From Rhodobacter capsulatus (GTDB lineage: Bacteria; Pseudomonadota; Alphaproteobacteria; Rhodobacterales; Rhodobacteraceae): DNA of 64,000 nucleotides. Below, one piece after another: positions 17,486-26,000 of this stretch; position 1 is the stretch's first letter, and each line of letters opens with the position of its first letter. Position numbers and translations under genes: made by a program. Where the stretch lies: assembly GCF_003254295.1 (NCBI RefSeq), contig NZ_QKZO01000002.1, positions 142,820 through 206,819 on the forward strand, written 5' to 3'. A model generated the notes under the pieces. It saw only the letters and a program-made list of their open reading frames with translations. It was not told the origin of the DNA and did no database searches.

Positions 17486-18175
17486 TTACGCCGCAGTCCA
17501 GCGGGCGACATTGGCGCGGATCGCGGCCATGCGCCGCTCCGTCTCGGGATGCGAGGAAGCCCAGGCCGGGGCGGCGCCCGCGCCCGCGCCCACAAGCCGG
17601 TCGAGCCGGGCGAAAAGGCTCAGCTGCGGCTCCGGGCCGATCCCCGCCTTGATCAGCAGCGCGGTGGCAAAGGCATCGGCCTCATATTCGTCGCGCTGGC
17701 TCAGACGCGCGGCAAGAGCGGTGGTGATCAGATTGGCGATCCAGATCCCGGCAAAGGGCACGATCCGGCCCAGCACGCCCACGAGCAGCAGCTGCAGCAG
17801 GTTCTGCCCGGTGAAGTCGATCATCCGCCGCCGCGCATGGCCGCTGGCGACATGGCCGATCTCATGGGCGATGACCGAGGCGAGCTCCTCGGCGGTGACC
17901 TGCCCGCTGCGGTAAAGCGCCAGAAAACCCTCGGTCAGGAAGACCCGGCCATCGGGGGCGGCGAGGCCGTTCACCTTGGGGTCATCGAGCACGAAGACGG
18001 GCAGGGAAGGGACCCCCAGCGCCGCGCGCAGCCGGTCAAGCACCGGGGCCAGACCCGGTTCCGCCAGCGGCACCGAGCGGGCGGAGAGTTGGCGCAGCAG
18101 GTTGCGCGACGAAAAATGCCACATCGCAAGCGCGGCAAGGATCGTCAGCAGGAAGGGCAGAAGGCGCAGAAGCAT
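17486..18175 (-). CDS. M48-family membrane metalloprotease
   Basis: 229 residues beginning with a signal-anchor (MLLRLLPFLLTILAALAM), then a zinc-protease core with HEIGH in VIAHEIGHVASGHARRRMID and the third ligand region around DEYEADAFATALL. HtpX/BepA-like M48 proteases act in envelope protein quality control. The ATG at 18173-18175 is chosen because the next in-frame upstream codon is a TTG inside the preceding gene and adds a non-signal sequence. It is 49 bases downstream of the VWA gene, possibly co-transcribed. Confidence 0.88.
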   Translation of the reverse strand: MLLRLLPFLLTILAALAMWHFSSRNLLRQLSARSVPLAEPGLAPVLDRLRAALGVPSLPVFVLDDPKVNGLAAPDGRVFLTEGFLALYRSGQVTAEELASVIAHEIGHVASGHARRRMIDFTGQNLLQLLLVGVLGRIVPFAGIWIANLITTALAARLSQRDEYEADAFATALLIKAGIGPEPQLSLFARLDRLVGAGAGAAPAWASSHPETERRMAAIRANVARWTAA

Positions 18176-18224
18176 CGGCCAAAGATGGGGCCGGGGGCGG
18201 CCCGGGTCAATCCCCGCCGCGCCC

Positions 18225-19406
18225 TCAGCCAAGCAGCTTCATCGCCCGGGTGATGCCGTCAAGCGTCAGCGGGAACATGCGGCCTTCGAACGCCGCCTGG
18301 ATCATCGCGATCGACTGTGTATAGCCCCATTGCCGTTCCGGCACCGGGTTGAGCCAGACATGGCCCGGCCATTGCGCCCGGGCGCGGGCCAGCCAGACCG
18401 CCCCCGCTTCGGCGTTCCAATGCTCGTTGGCGCCGCCGACATGGCTGATCTCATAGGGCGACATCGACGCATCGCCCACGAAAATGCATTTGTAATCAGG
18501 CCCGTAGCGGTGAAGCACCTCCCAAGTGGGGGTCAGCTCGTCCCAGCGGCGGCGGTTGTCGCGCCAGACCCCCTCGTAAAGGCAGTTGTGGAAGTAATAA
18601 GGCTCCAGATGCTTGAATTCGCTGCGCGCGGCGGAAAACAGCTCCTCGACCAGTTGCACATGCGCATCCATCGAGCCGCCCGCATCCAGAAACAGCACCA
18701 CCTTGACCGCATTGTGCCGCTCGGGCCGGGTCTTCACGTCGATATAGCCGCTTTCGGCGCTGGCGCGGATCGTGCCGGGCAGGTCAAGCTCCTCGGCTGC
18801 GCCGTGCCGGGCCCAGCTTCGCAGCCGTTTCAAGGCCACCTTGATGTTGCGCGTGCCCAGTTCCACCCGGTCGTCGAAATCGCGAAATTCCCTTTTGTCC
18901 CAGACCTTCACCGCGCGCTGATGACGGCTCTCGGCCTGGCCGATCCGCACCCCTTCGGGGTTGTAGCCATAGGCGCCAAAGGGCGAGGTTCCGGCGGTGC
19001 CGATCCATTTGTTGCCGCCCTGATGGCGGCCCTCCTGCTCTTTCAGCCGTTCGCGCAGGGTTTCCATCAGCTTCTCAAACCCGCCCAGGGCTTCGATCTG
19101 CGCCTTTTCCTCGGGGGTCAGATGCTTTTCCGCCAGCTTGCGCAGCCAGTCCTCGGGCAGCTGCAACGCGTCCAGAACCGCCTCGGGCGGGATCGCGTCA
19201 AGGCCGCGGAAGCTTTCCGCGAAGGCCCGGTCGAAACGGTCAAGGTGGCGTTCGTCCTTCACCATCGTCGCGCGCGCGAAATAGTAGAAGCCGTCAATGT
19301 CAAAGCGGCAAAGACCCGCCGCAAGTCCTTCGAGAAACGCCAGATATTCGCGCGGACTGGCGGGCACGCCGTGACGGCGCAGGCTGTCGAAGAAAGGCAG
19401 GAACAT
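18225..19406 (-). CDS. VWA domain protein, CoxE-like
   Basis: 393 residues. The C-terminal half is a von Willebrand A-like domain with a MIDAS-type motif that reads DAGGSMD (rather than DxSxS with a final T), typical of the CoxE/VWA proteins that pair with MoxR ATPases. The N-terminal half is helical (REYLAFLEGLAAGLCRFDID). No MoxR gene is in the window. Start ATG 19404-19406; a hairpin lies just upstream, between it and the DUF2927 gene. Role unknown; metalloenzyme maturation is family-level inference. Confidence 0.87.
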   Translation of the reverse strand: MFLPFFDSLRRHGVPASPREYLAFLEGLAAGLCRFDIDGFYYFARATMVKDERHLDRFDRAFAESFRGLDAIPPEAVLDALQLPEDWLRKLAEKHLTPEEKAQIEALGGFEKLMETLRERLKEQEGRHQGGNKWIGTAGTSPFGAYGYNPEGVRIGQAESRHQRAVKVWDKREFRDFDDRVELGTRNIKVALKRLRSWARHGAAEELDLPGTIRASAESGYIDVKTRPERHNAVKVVLFLDAGGSMDAHVQLVEELFSAARSEFKHLEPYYFHNCLYEGVWRDNRRRWDELTPTWEVLHRYGPDYKCIFVGDASMSPYEISHVGGANEHWNAEAGAVWLARARAQWPGHVWLNPVPERQWGYTQSIAMIQAAFEGRMFPLTLDGITRAMKLLG

Positions 19407-19413
19407 CGAAAAC

Positions 19414-19441
19414 CCCCCGCGCCGCTGCCAAGGCGCGGGGG
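19414..19441 (-). terminator. Hairpin between DUF2927 and VWA genes
   Basis: Minus-strand CCCCCGCGCC-TTGGCAGC-GGCGCGGGGG followed by GTTTTC. It directly follows the DUF2927 gene and directly precedes the VWA start codon, so it may be a leaky terminator or attenuator. Confidence 0.6.
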
Positions 19442-19452
19442 TCAGCCGGGCC

Positions 19453-20931
19453 TCAGTTGTACCGAGCCCCGGCCCGCGCCAAAGCTGCCACTTCGGCCGC
19501 GCGTGCCTGCACGGCGGCATCCGAGCCGAAACCGTAGCGTGCCCATTGCGCCGAGTCGAGCCGTGCCTGCCGCGCCTGCGCCGGATTGCCCAGCGTTTCA
19601 TAGGCCTCGGCGCGGATCAGATAAAGCGTCGCCATCAGCGCGGCGTTTTCCCCGGTCAGCGCCTGCGGAATCGCCCGGTTCACCAGCGCGATCGCATCCG
19701 AGGCCCGGCCCGAGGACAGTGCAAAGGCCGCCAGCTGCATGTCGACATGGGCCGACTGGATGCCCGCGCCGGGCGTCGCCCGGTAGATCGCGCCCGCATT
19801 GGCAAAGGCGGCAATCGCGGTCTCGGGGTCGTCATAGACGCTCAGCCGACCGAGCGCGAACCAGCCAAAGGCGGCCCTTGTGTCCTGCCAGCGCTGCGCC
19901 CCCGACATCTGGATCGCCGTCATCGCCGCCGCCTTGCGCGCGCCTTGCGAACCGCGGCCGATGGCGCGTTCGAGTGCAGTGACGAAGGCGCGCGGGGTCG
20001 GGTCTTCGGGCAGGCCGGTGACTTTGCCGCCGCCGGGATTGATCCGGGCGAAGACCGCGGGCAGTTTCGCCTGCACCTCGGGCACCGACATCCCCGAGCG
20101 CAATTCGGGCGCATAGACGGCGCGCAGCTGCATCATGTCGTAGCGGGTCAGGACGGTGTGGAAGTTGTCGTCGTTCCAGACCGAATTCGACAGCCGGTAC
20201 AGGTCGTTCAGCGGCCCGAGCGCCTGGCTGGTCTCCTCGTGCAGGCAGTCGCGCAGCTCCTGCGGCGTCGCCTCGGCGGGGATGAAGACGGTGGCGGCGG
20301 TGCGGCGCTGCACCTTGGTCCAGTCGCCCGCGGCAGAGCGGCGGTTGGCGCGATACTCGGCCCAGGTGGCGGCATTGGGCACGACGAAACAGGCGGCATT
20401 CGGGACTTCGCGGCTCATCTCGGCGCGGGGCACGAAGGCGATGCTGATGCGGTTCGTGGCGCCCGCGCCGGTCGAGATCGGGATATGCGCCTCGCTGCGC
20501 AGCCGGGTGACGAGGCGGGACAGCTCGGTCGCGGCGGTGGGCGGCGCGGCGCCCTGCAGCGTGACGCTGATCGGCCCTTCGAAGCGCGAGAATTGCGGGA
20601 TCGGGCGGCCCGATTCCAGCATGAAATTCAGTTCCATGAAGTCGCGCGCCAGCACGCTGTTGCCGGGCAGTGCCCCGGCGCGGGGGGCGGGGGTCGGCAG
20701 CCCGATCGTCGGATCGTCCAGCGGCATGTCGATCGCGGCGGTCGAGGCGCGCGAGGTCGGCACATCACGGCCCCCCGGCGCATCGGCACAGCCAGAAAGC
20801 GCAGCGGCCAGAGCCAGCCCCGAGAGGGCAGCGAAAGCGTGACGGGCCCGTGGCGCAATGCGCCCGGACCGGGTGGCTTCCGCGGGGGCAGCCGCGAAAA
20901 CCGCCCGAGGCGGCAGACAGTTCAAACGCAT
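19453..20931 (-). CDS. DUF2927 lipoprotein
   Basis: 492 residues. A signal peptide ends in a lipobox LSGC (about residues 45-48), so it is likely a lipoprotein. The centre carries the DUF2927 region with ELRDCLHEETSQALGPLNDL, which resembles a zinc-protease-like HE motif; the C-terminal 150 residues look like TPR-type helices (AEAYETLGNPAQARQARLD). Function not established. The ATG at 20929-20931 leads into a basic N-terminus; another in-frame start at 20964 is possible. The 477 bases upstream hold no gene. Confidence 0.8.
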   Translation of the reverse strand: MRLNCLPPRAVFAAAPAEATRSGRIAPRARHAFAALSGLALAAALSGCADAPGGRDVPTSRASTAAIDMPLDDPTIGLPTPAPRAGALPGNSVLARDFMELNFMLESGRPIPQFSRFEGPISVTLQGAAPPTAATELSRLVTRLRSEAHIPISTGAGATNRISIAFVPRAEMSREVPNAACFVVPNAATWAEYRANRRSAAGDWTKVQRRTAATVFIPAEATPQELRDCLHEETSQALGPLNDLYRLSNSVWNDDNFHTVLTRYDMMQLRAVYAPELRSGMSVPEVQAKLPAVFARINPGGGKVTGLPEDPTPRAFVTALERAIGRGSQGARKAAAMTAIQMSGAQRWQDTRAAFGWFALGRLSVYDDPETAIAAFANAGAIYRATPGAGIQSAHVDMQLAAFALSSGRASDAIALVNRAIPQALTGENAALMATLYLIRAEAYETLGNPAQARQARLDSAQWARYGFGSDAAVQARAAEVAALARAGARYN

Positions 20932-21214
20932 GGCAGTGCGTATCCCAGGTTGTGGTGCCAACATTCGGCACAGGCCTTAAAAGCGACCAGTCATGCTTCG
21001 GGTTTCAATGAGATATTAATGTGGCAGGTCCAGATGTAGTGCCAAGACGAGGTCATGTACACGCCTTATTGTGGCCGTAATTCAATCGCTCGCGCCGTCT
21101 TTGGGTCTGGCGGGGAAACAGTGGCGGCGCTTCGCGGCGAATCATTGCCGCGATTTCAGCGCGTTCCCCCGCGTCCGGCCCGGGGATGTTTCCGGTTTTG
21201 AAACGGAAAATTTT

Positions 21215-21229
21215 TTAACACTTCGTTAA
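21215..21229. promoter_or_regulatory. CtrA-like full site TTAA-N7-TTAA
   Basis: TTAACACTTCGTTAA matches the consensus of the alphaproteobacterial response regulator CtrA exactly in half-sites and spacing. The nearest gene reading away is the DUF2927 lipoprotein, 285 bases away. Sequence match is direct; use as a CtrA site is inference. Confidence 0.4.
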
Positions 21230-21334
21230 TCACTATGTCGAAAACCTTGCGGCGGGCGGCCCCGGGGGCGGGTCGGGCGGCATTGATCCCGGCGCGGCGG
21301 GCAATCGGGGGCGATTACCGGCGGGCCCGGAAAC

Positions 21335-21364
21335 GAAACGCCCCGGCCGGGGCCGGGGCGTTTG
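21335..21364 (-). terminator. Terminator of the methyl-folate operon
   Basis: A near-symmetric stem AAACGCCCCGGCC / GGCCGGGGCGTTT, 45 bases after the stop of the pterin-binding methyltransferase. The minus-strand copy ends in GTTTCG, so it can terminate that operon and perhaps transcription from the other side. Confidence 0.65.
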
Positions 21365-21408
21365 CAAGGGGCGGGGCGCTTCGTCGCGGGGGCGCGAATC
21401 GCGCCGTC

Positions 21409-22380
21409 TCAGCGGGCGCGGCGGCGTCCGCCGCGCGTGGCCGAAGCGGCGGCGGCCGAGGCCTCGGCGAAGCTCGCGCCCTCTTTCATCGCCTCGAGCA
21501 CCTTCGAGAGCCGGATCCAGTCCATCGCATTGTCGTCGTGGTTCATCAGCAGGTTGGCGGCGCGGATCGCCTCCATCTCCTGGCTGCGGACCGGGTTCAT
21601 GATCGCCGAGGTCATGCCCGCGCCGATCGCCATCGGCAGGAAGGCGGCGTTGACGCCATGCCGGTTCGGCAGGCCGAAACTGATGTTCGACGCACCACAG
21701 GTGGTGTTGACGCCCAGCTCGGTGCGCAGCCGGTTGACCAGCGTGAACACCTGCCGCCCGGCCGAGGCCATGGCGCCCACCGGCATCACCAGCGGGTCAA
21801 CGACGATGTCATGCGCCGGAATGCCGAAATCGGCGGCGCGTTCGACGATCTTCTTCGCCACGGCAAAGCGCACGTCGGGGTCTTCGGAAATGCCGGTGTC
21901 GTCGTTCGAGATCGCCACCACCGGCACGTTGTATTTCTTCACCAGCGGCAGCACGCGTTCGAGCCGCTCTTCCTCGCCGGTGACGGAATTCAAGAGCGGA
22001 CGGCCCTCGCAGGCGGCCAGGCCCGCTTCGAGCGCCGCCGGAACCGAGCTGTCGATGCAAAGCGGCACATCGGTGATCGCCTGCACCCGCAGGATCAGAT
22101 CGCGCATCAGGGGCGGCTCGACGAAGTTGTTGTCGGCATAGCGCGGATCTTCGGCCATCTTGTTCGAAAAGACCGCGCCCGAGTTGATATCCAGCACCGT
22201 CGCCCCGCAGGCCACCTGTTCCAGCGCGTCCCTCTCGACGGTGGTGAAATCGCCCAGCTCCAGCTCGGCGGCCAGTTTCTTGCGGCCGGTCGGGTTGATG
22301 CGTTCGCCGATGACGCAGAAGGGCTCGTCGAAGCCGATCACCACGGTCTTCGATTTGCTTTCCAGAACGGTACGGGTCAT
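21409..22380 (-). CDS. Pterin-binding methyltetrahydrofolate:corrinoid methyltransferase
   Basis: 323-residue TIM-barrel of the DHPS/pterin-binding family: VIGERINPTGRKKL at the N-terminus, ATVLDINSG, ITDVPLCIDSS, and NDDTGISEDP. These are the marks of AcsE/MetH-type CH3-H4folate transferases. Context: it is third in an operon after a PF13769-type protein and MetF. Family knowledge: in Rhodobacterales the methionine synthase MetH is split and a separate pterin-binding protein supplies the methyl group. The last 25 residues are a basic Ala/Arg tail. The homocysteine and cobalamin parts are not in this window. Confidence 0.88.
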   Translation of the reverse strand: MTRTVLESKSKTVVIGFDEPFCVIGERINPTGRKKLAAELELGDFTTVERDALEQVACGATVLDINSGAVFSNKMAEDPRYADNNFVEPPLMRDLILRVQAITDVPLCIDSSVPAALEAGLAACEGRPLLNSVTGEEERLERVLPLVKKYNVPVVAISNDDTGISEDPDVRFAVAKKIVERAADFGIPAHDIVVDPLVMPVGAMASAGRQVFTLVNRLRTELGVNTTCGASNISFGLPNRHGVNAAFLPMAIGAGMTSAIMNPVRSQEMEAIRAANLLMNHDDNAMDWIRLSKVLEAMKEGASFAEASAAAASATRGGRRRAR

Positions 22381-22383
22381 GCC

Positions 22384-23274
22384 TCAGCCTTTCGTTTTGT
22401 CCGCGATCCAGGTCGCATTGGTCTTGATACCGCCGAGCGGGAAGAAATGCACCGCCTCGATGCCGAAATCGGGATGCTTGGCCTTGTGGCGGGCCAGATC
22501 CATCAAAAGATCGGTGGGCTCGAAGGGGGTGAGCAGTTTCGTCACGTCCTTGGCGCGCTTTTGCAGCACTTTCAAGGACGGGCCGACACCGCAGGAAATC
22601 GCGAATTTCAAGAGCGTCTGCAGCTTCGCGGGGCCCGCGATGCCGATATGCACCGGCATCTTGATGCCCTCGGCGGCCAGACGGTCGACCCATTGGATGA
22701 TCGGCCCGGCCTCAAAGGCGAATTGCGTCACGATGGCCGTGTCGGCATCGGTCGCGTCGGCAAATTTCTGTTTCAGGGCAAGCGCCTGCATGACGATCTT
22801 GTCGGTGCCGTCGGCGTCGATGTCGCGGTTGCCCTCGGGGTGACCGGCGAAATGCAGCCGCTCGAACCCCGCGAAGGCGCCGGTTTCGACCAGCTGCATC
22901 GCATTGTCGAGGGTGCCCACCGGCGTCTTGACGCCGCCGCCCAGAAGCAGCGCCTGTTTCACCCCGGCCTCGCCCTTGTAGCGCGCCACCCAGTCGCGCA
23001 GCTGCAACGCGTCGCGGAGGATCCGGGCGGGGAAATGCGGCATCGGCTCGAAACCTTCGACGCGCAGGCGTTTCGCCGTGGCGACCATTTCCTCGATCGG
23101 CGTGCCCTCGATATGGGCGACATAGACACGGGTGCCCGCGGGCAGAAGGGCGCGGAAATCCTCGATCTTTTCGGCAGTGCGCGGCATCACCTCGATCGAG
23201 AAGCCGTCAAGGAAAGCGGTCAGCGTGCCGTTGGTGGGGGTCTCGGCCTCGCGGCGGAAGTTCAAAAGCGCCAT
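22384..23274 (-). CDS. metF: Methylenetetrahydrofolate reductase
   Basis: 296-residue flavoprotein that reduces 5,10-methylene-H4folate to 5-methyl-H4folate for methionine synthesis. Seen: LDGFSIEVMPRTAEKI near the N-terminus, VYVAHIEG, the HFPARILRD strand (usual PHLT-type motif), a GHPEGN loop, and TQFAFEAGPI. It is shorter and more diverged than E. coli MetF but keeps the barrel motifs. Start ATG shares bases with the upstream stop (TGATG) and a 3-base gap leads into the pterin-binding methyltransferase, so one operon. Confidence 0.88.
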   Translation of the reverse strand: MALLNFRREAETPTNGTLTAFLDGFSIEVMPRTAEKIEDFRALLPAGTRVYVAHIEGTPIEEMVATAKRLRVEGFEPMPHFPARILRDALQLRDWVARYKGEAGVKQALLLGGGVKTPVGTLDNAMQLVETGAFAGFERLHFAGHPEGNRDIDADGTDKIVMQALALKQKFADATDADTAIVTQFAFEAGPIIQWVDRLAAEGIKMPVHIGIAGPAKLQTLLKFAISCGVGPSLKVLQKRAKDVTKLLTPFEPTDLLMDLARHKAKHPDFGIEAVHFFPLGGIKTNATWIADKTKG

Positions 23275-23597
23275 CAGATCTCTCCGTCAGGGCGGCGGGC
23301 CTGGTCCCAGCCATCGTTGCCAATCAACCGCAGCAAGGCGGCGGTGTCGTAGTCGCAGAGAACCCGGGCCAGCTCGGCCTCGGCGGCTTCGGCATCCGTG
23401 CCGTCGCGGGTGCCGATCACCACCTTGCGCCATTCGGCCAGGTAAGCGTCGCTGTCCTTCGCGCCGATCTTCATCGCGCAGCGGTCGATCGCCTGCTCGA
23501 AGCGTTCGGGCAAAGGTTTCTTGACGGCCTTGCGACCGGTCCCGGCAATGATCTGCGCCGGGATGTCGCGCCAGAAGACGATCGTGATTTCAGCCAT
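23274..23597 (-). CDS. Small PF13769 'virulence factor'-type protein
   Basis: 107 residues with VFWRDIPAQII, the basic block GRKAVKKPLPERFEQAIDRC, and DAYLAEWRKV, the pattern of the family annotated 'virulence factor' in Pfam (PF13769). The annotation is historical; the family is repeatedly found in front of metF and the pterin-binding gene in Rhodobacterales. It is the first gene of the operon (TGATG overlap with metF). Inference: an accessory part of the split methionine synthase or of cobalamin handling. The ATG at 23595-23597 is chosen by homology; an upstream start would add 29 unrelated residues. Confidence 0.8.
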   Translation of the reverse strand: MAEITIVFWRDIPAQIIAGTGRKAVKKPLPERFEQAIDRCAMKIGAKDSDAYLAEWRKVVIGTRDGTDAEAAEAELARVLCDYDTAALLRLIGNDGWDQARRPDGEI

Positions 23598-23720
23598 GTG
23601 CGTGATTCCCTCTGAGACAGGGATACGCCCGTTTGCGACGCGCCCGGTGACGGATTTCGACATGTTGCGCCAGATTGGCGACAACCGCGCAGGTTCCTTG
23701 GCCCTGCTGCGCCTGTCCTT

Positions 23721-23737
23721 GCATCTTCAAAAGATGC
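23721..23737. promoter_or_regulatory. Perfect palindrome upstream of the metF operon
   Basis: GCATCTT-CAA-AAGATGC, followed directly by ATCAAGATGATG, about 125 bases before the first gene of the operon. It could be an operator of a methionine-cycle regulator; it could also be a fragment of the nearby palindromic repeat, whose arms carry AAGATGAAA/TTTCATCTT. Confidence 0.35.
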
Positions 23738-23792
23738 ATCAAGATGATGAGGCGCGCCCAAGGCCCCGCCCGGTCGCCTTGCCCCGCGCGGC

Positions 23793-23895
23793 AGAGCCTC
23801 CGGCGGAGGTATTTGGGGCAAGATGAAATGGCGGCCCTTCATCTTGCTTCAAATACCTCGGGGGGAGGCCGCAGGCCCGGGGGGCAGCGCCCCCC
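23793..23895. repeat. Palindromic intergenic repeat, copy 5 (AAGATGAAA type)
   Basis: Left arm 23800-23828 (GGAGGTATTTGGGGCAAGAT then GAAA), right arm 23838-23865 (TTCATCTTGCTTCAAATACC then TCGGGGGG), closing GGGGGGCAGCGCCCCCC at 23879-23895. It occupies part of the 400-base gap between the divergent PF13769 and ppx genes; the rest holds a palindrome at 23721 and a promoter-like site at 23940. Confidence 0.8.
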
Positions 23896-23939
23896 GCCTT
23901 GCTTCGGCCTTGCGACGTCACGAAGATGTCATCGGGCGC

Positions 23940-23968
23940 TTGAACCTTCGGCCCCCCCGCGCTACCTA
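23940..23968 (+). promoter_or_regulatory. Sigma-70-like promoter of ppx-rlmE
   Basis: TTGAAC at 23940-23945, 17-base spacer, TACCTA at 23963-23968, 29 bases before the ppx start codon. Confidence 0.45.
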
Positions 23969-23997
23969 GGGGGTAACTTGAAATCGGAGGGCGTAAG

Positions 23998-25128
23998 ATG
24001 GCGCCCAGGCGTCCTCGGGCTGCGGGCGCGATCCCGAAACTGGTCGAACGCGCCGCATCCCACCCCGCCGAGCCGGGCGAGCTTTATGCTGCGCTCGATC
24101 TCGGCACCAACAGTTGCCGGATGCTGATCGCCCGACCGAAGGGCGATCAGTTTCAGGTCGTGGACAGCTTTTCCAAGGCTGTTCAACTCGGTCAGGGGCT
24201 GGAAGCCTCGGGCCGGTTGTCGCGCTCGTCGATGGCGCGCACCGTTCAGGCTTTGCAGATCTGCCGCCGCAAGATCGAGACGCATGGCGTCAAGCGGATG
24301 CGGTTGGTCGCGACCGAGGCCTGTCGCCGCGCGGGCAATGCGCGGGATTTCATCCGCTATGTCCGGCGCGAGACCGGGCTGCCGCTGGAAATCATCCCGC
24401 CCGAGGAAGAGGCGCGGCTGGCGGTGATCTCCTGCGCCTCGCTGGTCAATCCGCGCAGCGAGCAGGTGCTGGTCGTCGACATCGGCGGCGGCTCGACCGA
24501 GCTTGTGTGGATCGACATTTCCAGGGTGCCGCATTCGGACCGGCCGCGCTCGATCATGCGGCTTTCGGGCGGCTTCGATCAGCCCGAGGGCGAGATCCCG
24601 CAGGCGCGGGTGGTGGACTGGATTTCCGTTCCGCTGGGCGTGGCCACGCTCAAGGACCAGTTCGGCGATGTCGAGGATGACGCCGCGCGATTCGCGCTGA
24701 TGTCCTGGTTTTTCGAGGAAAAGCTGGCCGATTTCACCCCCTATGCCTCGGGGACGCCGCAGGAGGGGTTTCAGGTGATCGGCACCTCCGGCACGGTGAC
24801 GACGGTTGCCGCTTGCCATCTGAACCTGAAGCGCTATGACCGCAACCGGGTCGATGGTCTGACAATGACCTCGGGCGAGATCGACGCGGTGATCCGCTCC
24901 TTCCTGACGCTCGGCCCCGAGGGACGCCGCGCCGATCCGCGCATCGGGCGCGACCGGCACACGCTGATCATGTCGGGGGCGGCGATCTTGCAGGCGCTGA
25001 TGCGGGTCTGGCCGACGGACAAGATGTCGGTGGCCGACCGCGGCCTGCGCGAGGGGCTTTTGTATGCGCAGATGGCCGAAGACGGCGTGATCGAAGAAAT
25101 GAAGCCGATCGAGGGAGAGATGAAATGA
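23998..25128 (+). CDS. ppx: Ppx/GppA-family phosphatase (exopolyphosphatase)
   Basis: 376 residues of the actin-like ASKHA fold: [16 protein letters not shown] (phosphate 1), [23 protein letters not shown] (phosphate 2) and [11 protein letters not shown]. Family members hydrolyse polyphosphate or pppGpp. The protein lacks the long C-terminal domains of E. coli Ppx, as is usual for this alphaproteobacterial group paired with rlmE. ATG 23998 follows GGAGGGCGTAAG. The stop overlaps rlmE by 4 bases. Whether polyP or pppGpp is the substrate cannot be told from sequence. Confidence 0.88.
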   Translation: MAPRRPRAAGAIPKLVERAASHPAEPGELYAALDLGTNSCRMLIARPKGDQFQVVDSFSKAVQLGQGLEASGRLSRSSMARTVQALQICRRKIETHGVKRMRLVATEACRRAGNARDFIRYVRRETGLPLEIIPPEEEARLAVISCASLVNPRSEQVLVVDIGGGSTELVWIDISRVPHSDRPRSIMRLSGGFDQPEGEIPQARVVDWISVPLGVATLKDQFGDVEDDAARFALMSWFFEEKLADFTPYASGTPQEGFQVIGTSGTVTTVAACHLNLKRYDRNRVDGLTMTSGEIDAVIRSFLTLGPEGRRADPRIGRDRHTLIMSGAAILQALMRVWPTDKMSVADRGLREGLLYAQMAEDGVIEEMKPIEGEMK

Positions 25129-25904
25129 CGAAACCCCCCAGCGGCAAATCGGGCGGTGCGGGCTCTGGCAAGAACACTTCGGGGCGCGGGCAGCGCGATC
25201 TGCGGGTGCGGGTGAAGACCGCAAAGGGGCGCAAGCTGTCCTCGACGCTCTGGCTGGAACGGCAGCTGAACGACCCCTATGTGGTGCGCGCGAAGAAAGA
25301 GGGCTATCGCGGCCGCGCCGCCTACAAGATCATGGAACTGGACGACAAGTTCCGCTTCCTCGTGCCCGGGGCGCGGGTGGTGGACCTTGGCTGCGCGCCG
25401 GGGGGCTGGTGTCAGGTCGCCGTCGCGCGGGTGAATGCGCTGGGCGAAAAGGGCGGCAAGAAGGTCGGCACGGTTCTGGGCGTCGATCTGCAGGAGATCG
25501 CGGCGATTGCCGGGGCCGAGCTGCATCAGCTTGATTTCCTCGAAGATGGCGCCGACGACAAGGTCAAGGCCTGGCTGGGCGGGCGCGCCGATGTGGTGAT
25601 GTCGGACATGGCGGCGGCCGCCTCGGGCAACCAGCAGGTCGATCACCTCCGCATCATTACCCTGTGCGAACACGCCGCCTATTTCGCCTTCGACGTGCTG
25701 GAACTGGGCGGCACCTTTGTCGCCAAGGTGCTGGCGGGGGGCGCCGAACAGGGGCTGATGACGGTCTTGAAGAAGAATTTCGAGAAGGTGGTGAACATGA
25801 AGCCGCCCGCCAGCCGCAAGGACAGCTCGGAAAAATTCGTCGTCGCCACCGGCTTCCGCGGCAAGCGCCACGAAGAGGGGCAGGCGGAACCCGCCGAGGA
25901 CTGA
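25125..25904 (+). CDS. rlmE: 23S rRNA (U2552) 2'-O-methyltransferase
   Basis: 259 residues of the FtsJ/RlmE family. The SAM site [11 protein letters not shown] and the catalytic K-D-K-E set are recognisable ([20 protein letters not shown]; a Lys in FVAKVLAGG; the final acidic residue is less certain). A basic, disordered N-terminal extension of about 45 residues ([19 protein letters not shown]) precedes the domain, as in other Rhodobacterales. Coupled to ppx by ATGA. Confidence 0.95.
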   Translation: MTKPPSGKSGGAGSGKNTSGRGQRDLRVRVKTAKGRKLSSTLWLERQLNDPYVVRAKKEGYRGRAAYKIMELDDKFRFLVPGARVVDLGCAPGGWCQVAVARVNALGEKGGKKVGTVLGVDLQEIAAIAGAELHQLDFLEDGADDKVKAWLGGRADVVMSDMAAAASGNQQVDHLRIITLCEHAAYFAFDVLELGGTFVAKVLAGGAEQGLMTVLKKNFEKVVNMKPPASRKDSSEKFVVATGFRGKRHEEGQAEPAED

Positions 25905-25928
25905 GCCTTAGACCAAAGTCGTAGCGCT

Positions 25929-25953
25929 GCGGCCTGCACTTGCGTGAGGCCGC
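25929..25953. promoter_or_regulatory. Inverted repeat before the GAF-Fis regulator
   Basis: GCGGCCT at 25929-25935 and AGGCCGC at 25947-25953, an 11-base loop, 47 bases before the regulator's start codon. It may be an operator or the end hairpin of rlmE; there is no T-run. Confidence 0.35.
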
Positions 25954-26000
25954 AAAGCGCCTATCCTGCGGAAAGCACCGAAAAGAGGGGAGGCTTTCCG

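Larger units (their letters stand above)
20932..21408. other. 477-base gene-free stretch with a CtrA-like site and hairpins
   Basis: No convincing coding region on either strand. It holds an AT-rich block near 21185-21235 (hairpin TTTCCG...CGGAAA followed by a T-run, then a TTAA-N7-TTAA site) and the terminator of the methyltransferase operon at 21335-21364. The promoter of the DUF2927 gene must lie near its left end. A small RNA cannot be excluded. Confidence 0.5.

Noticed and set aside
21235-21400. Plus-strand frame starting ATGTCGAAAACC in the gene-free stretch
   Set aside because: Its product is Arg/Ala/Gly-rich, it has no clear Shine-Dalgarno, and it runs on antisense to the methyltransferase without a stop.
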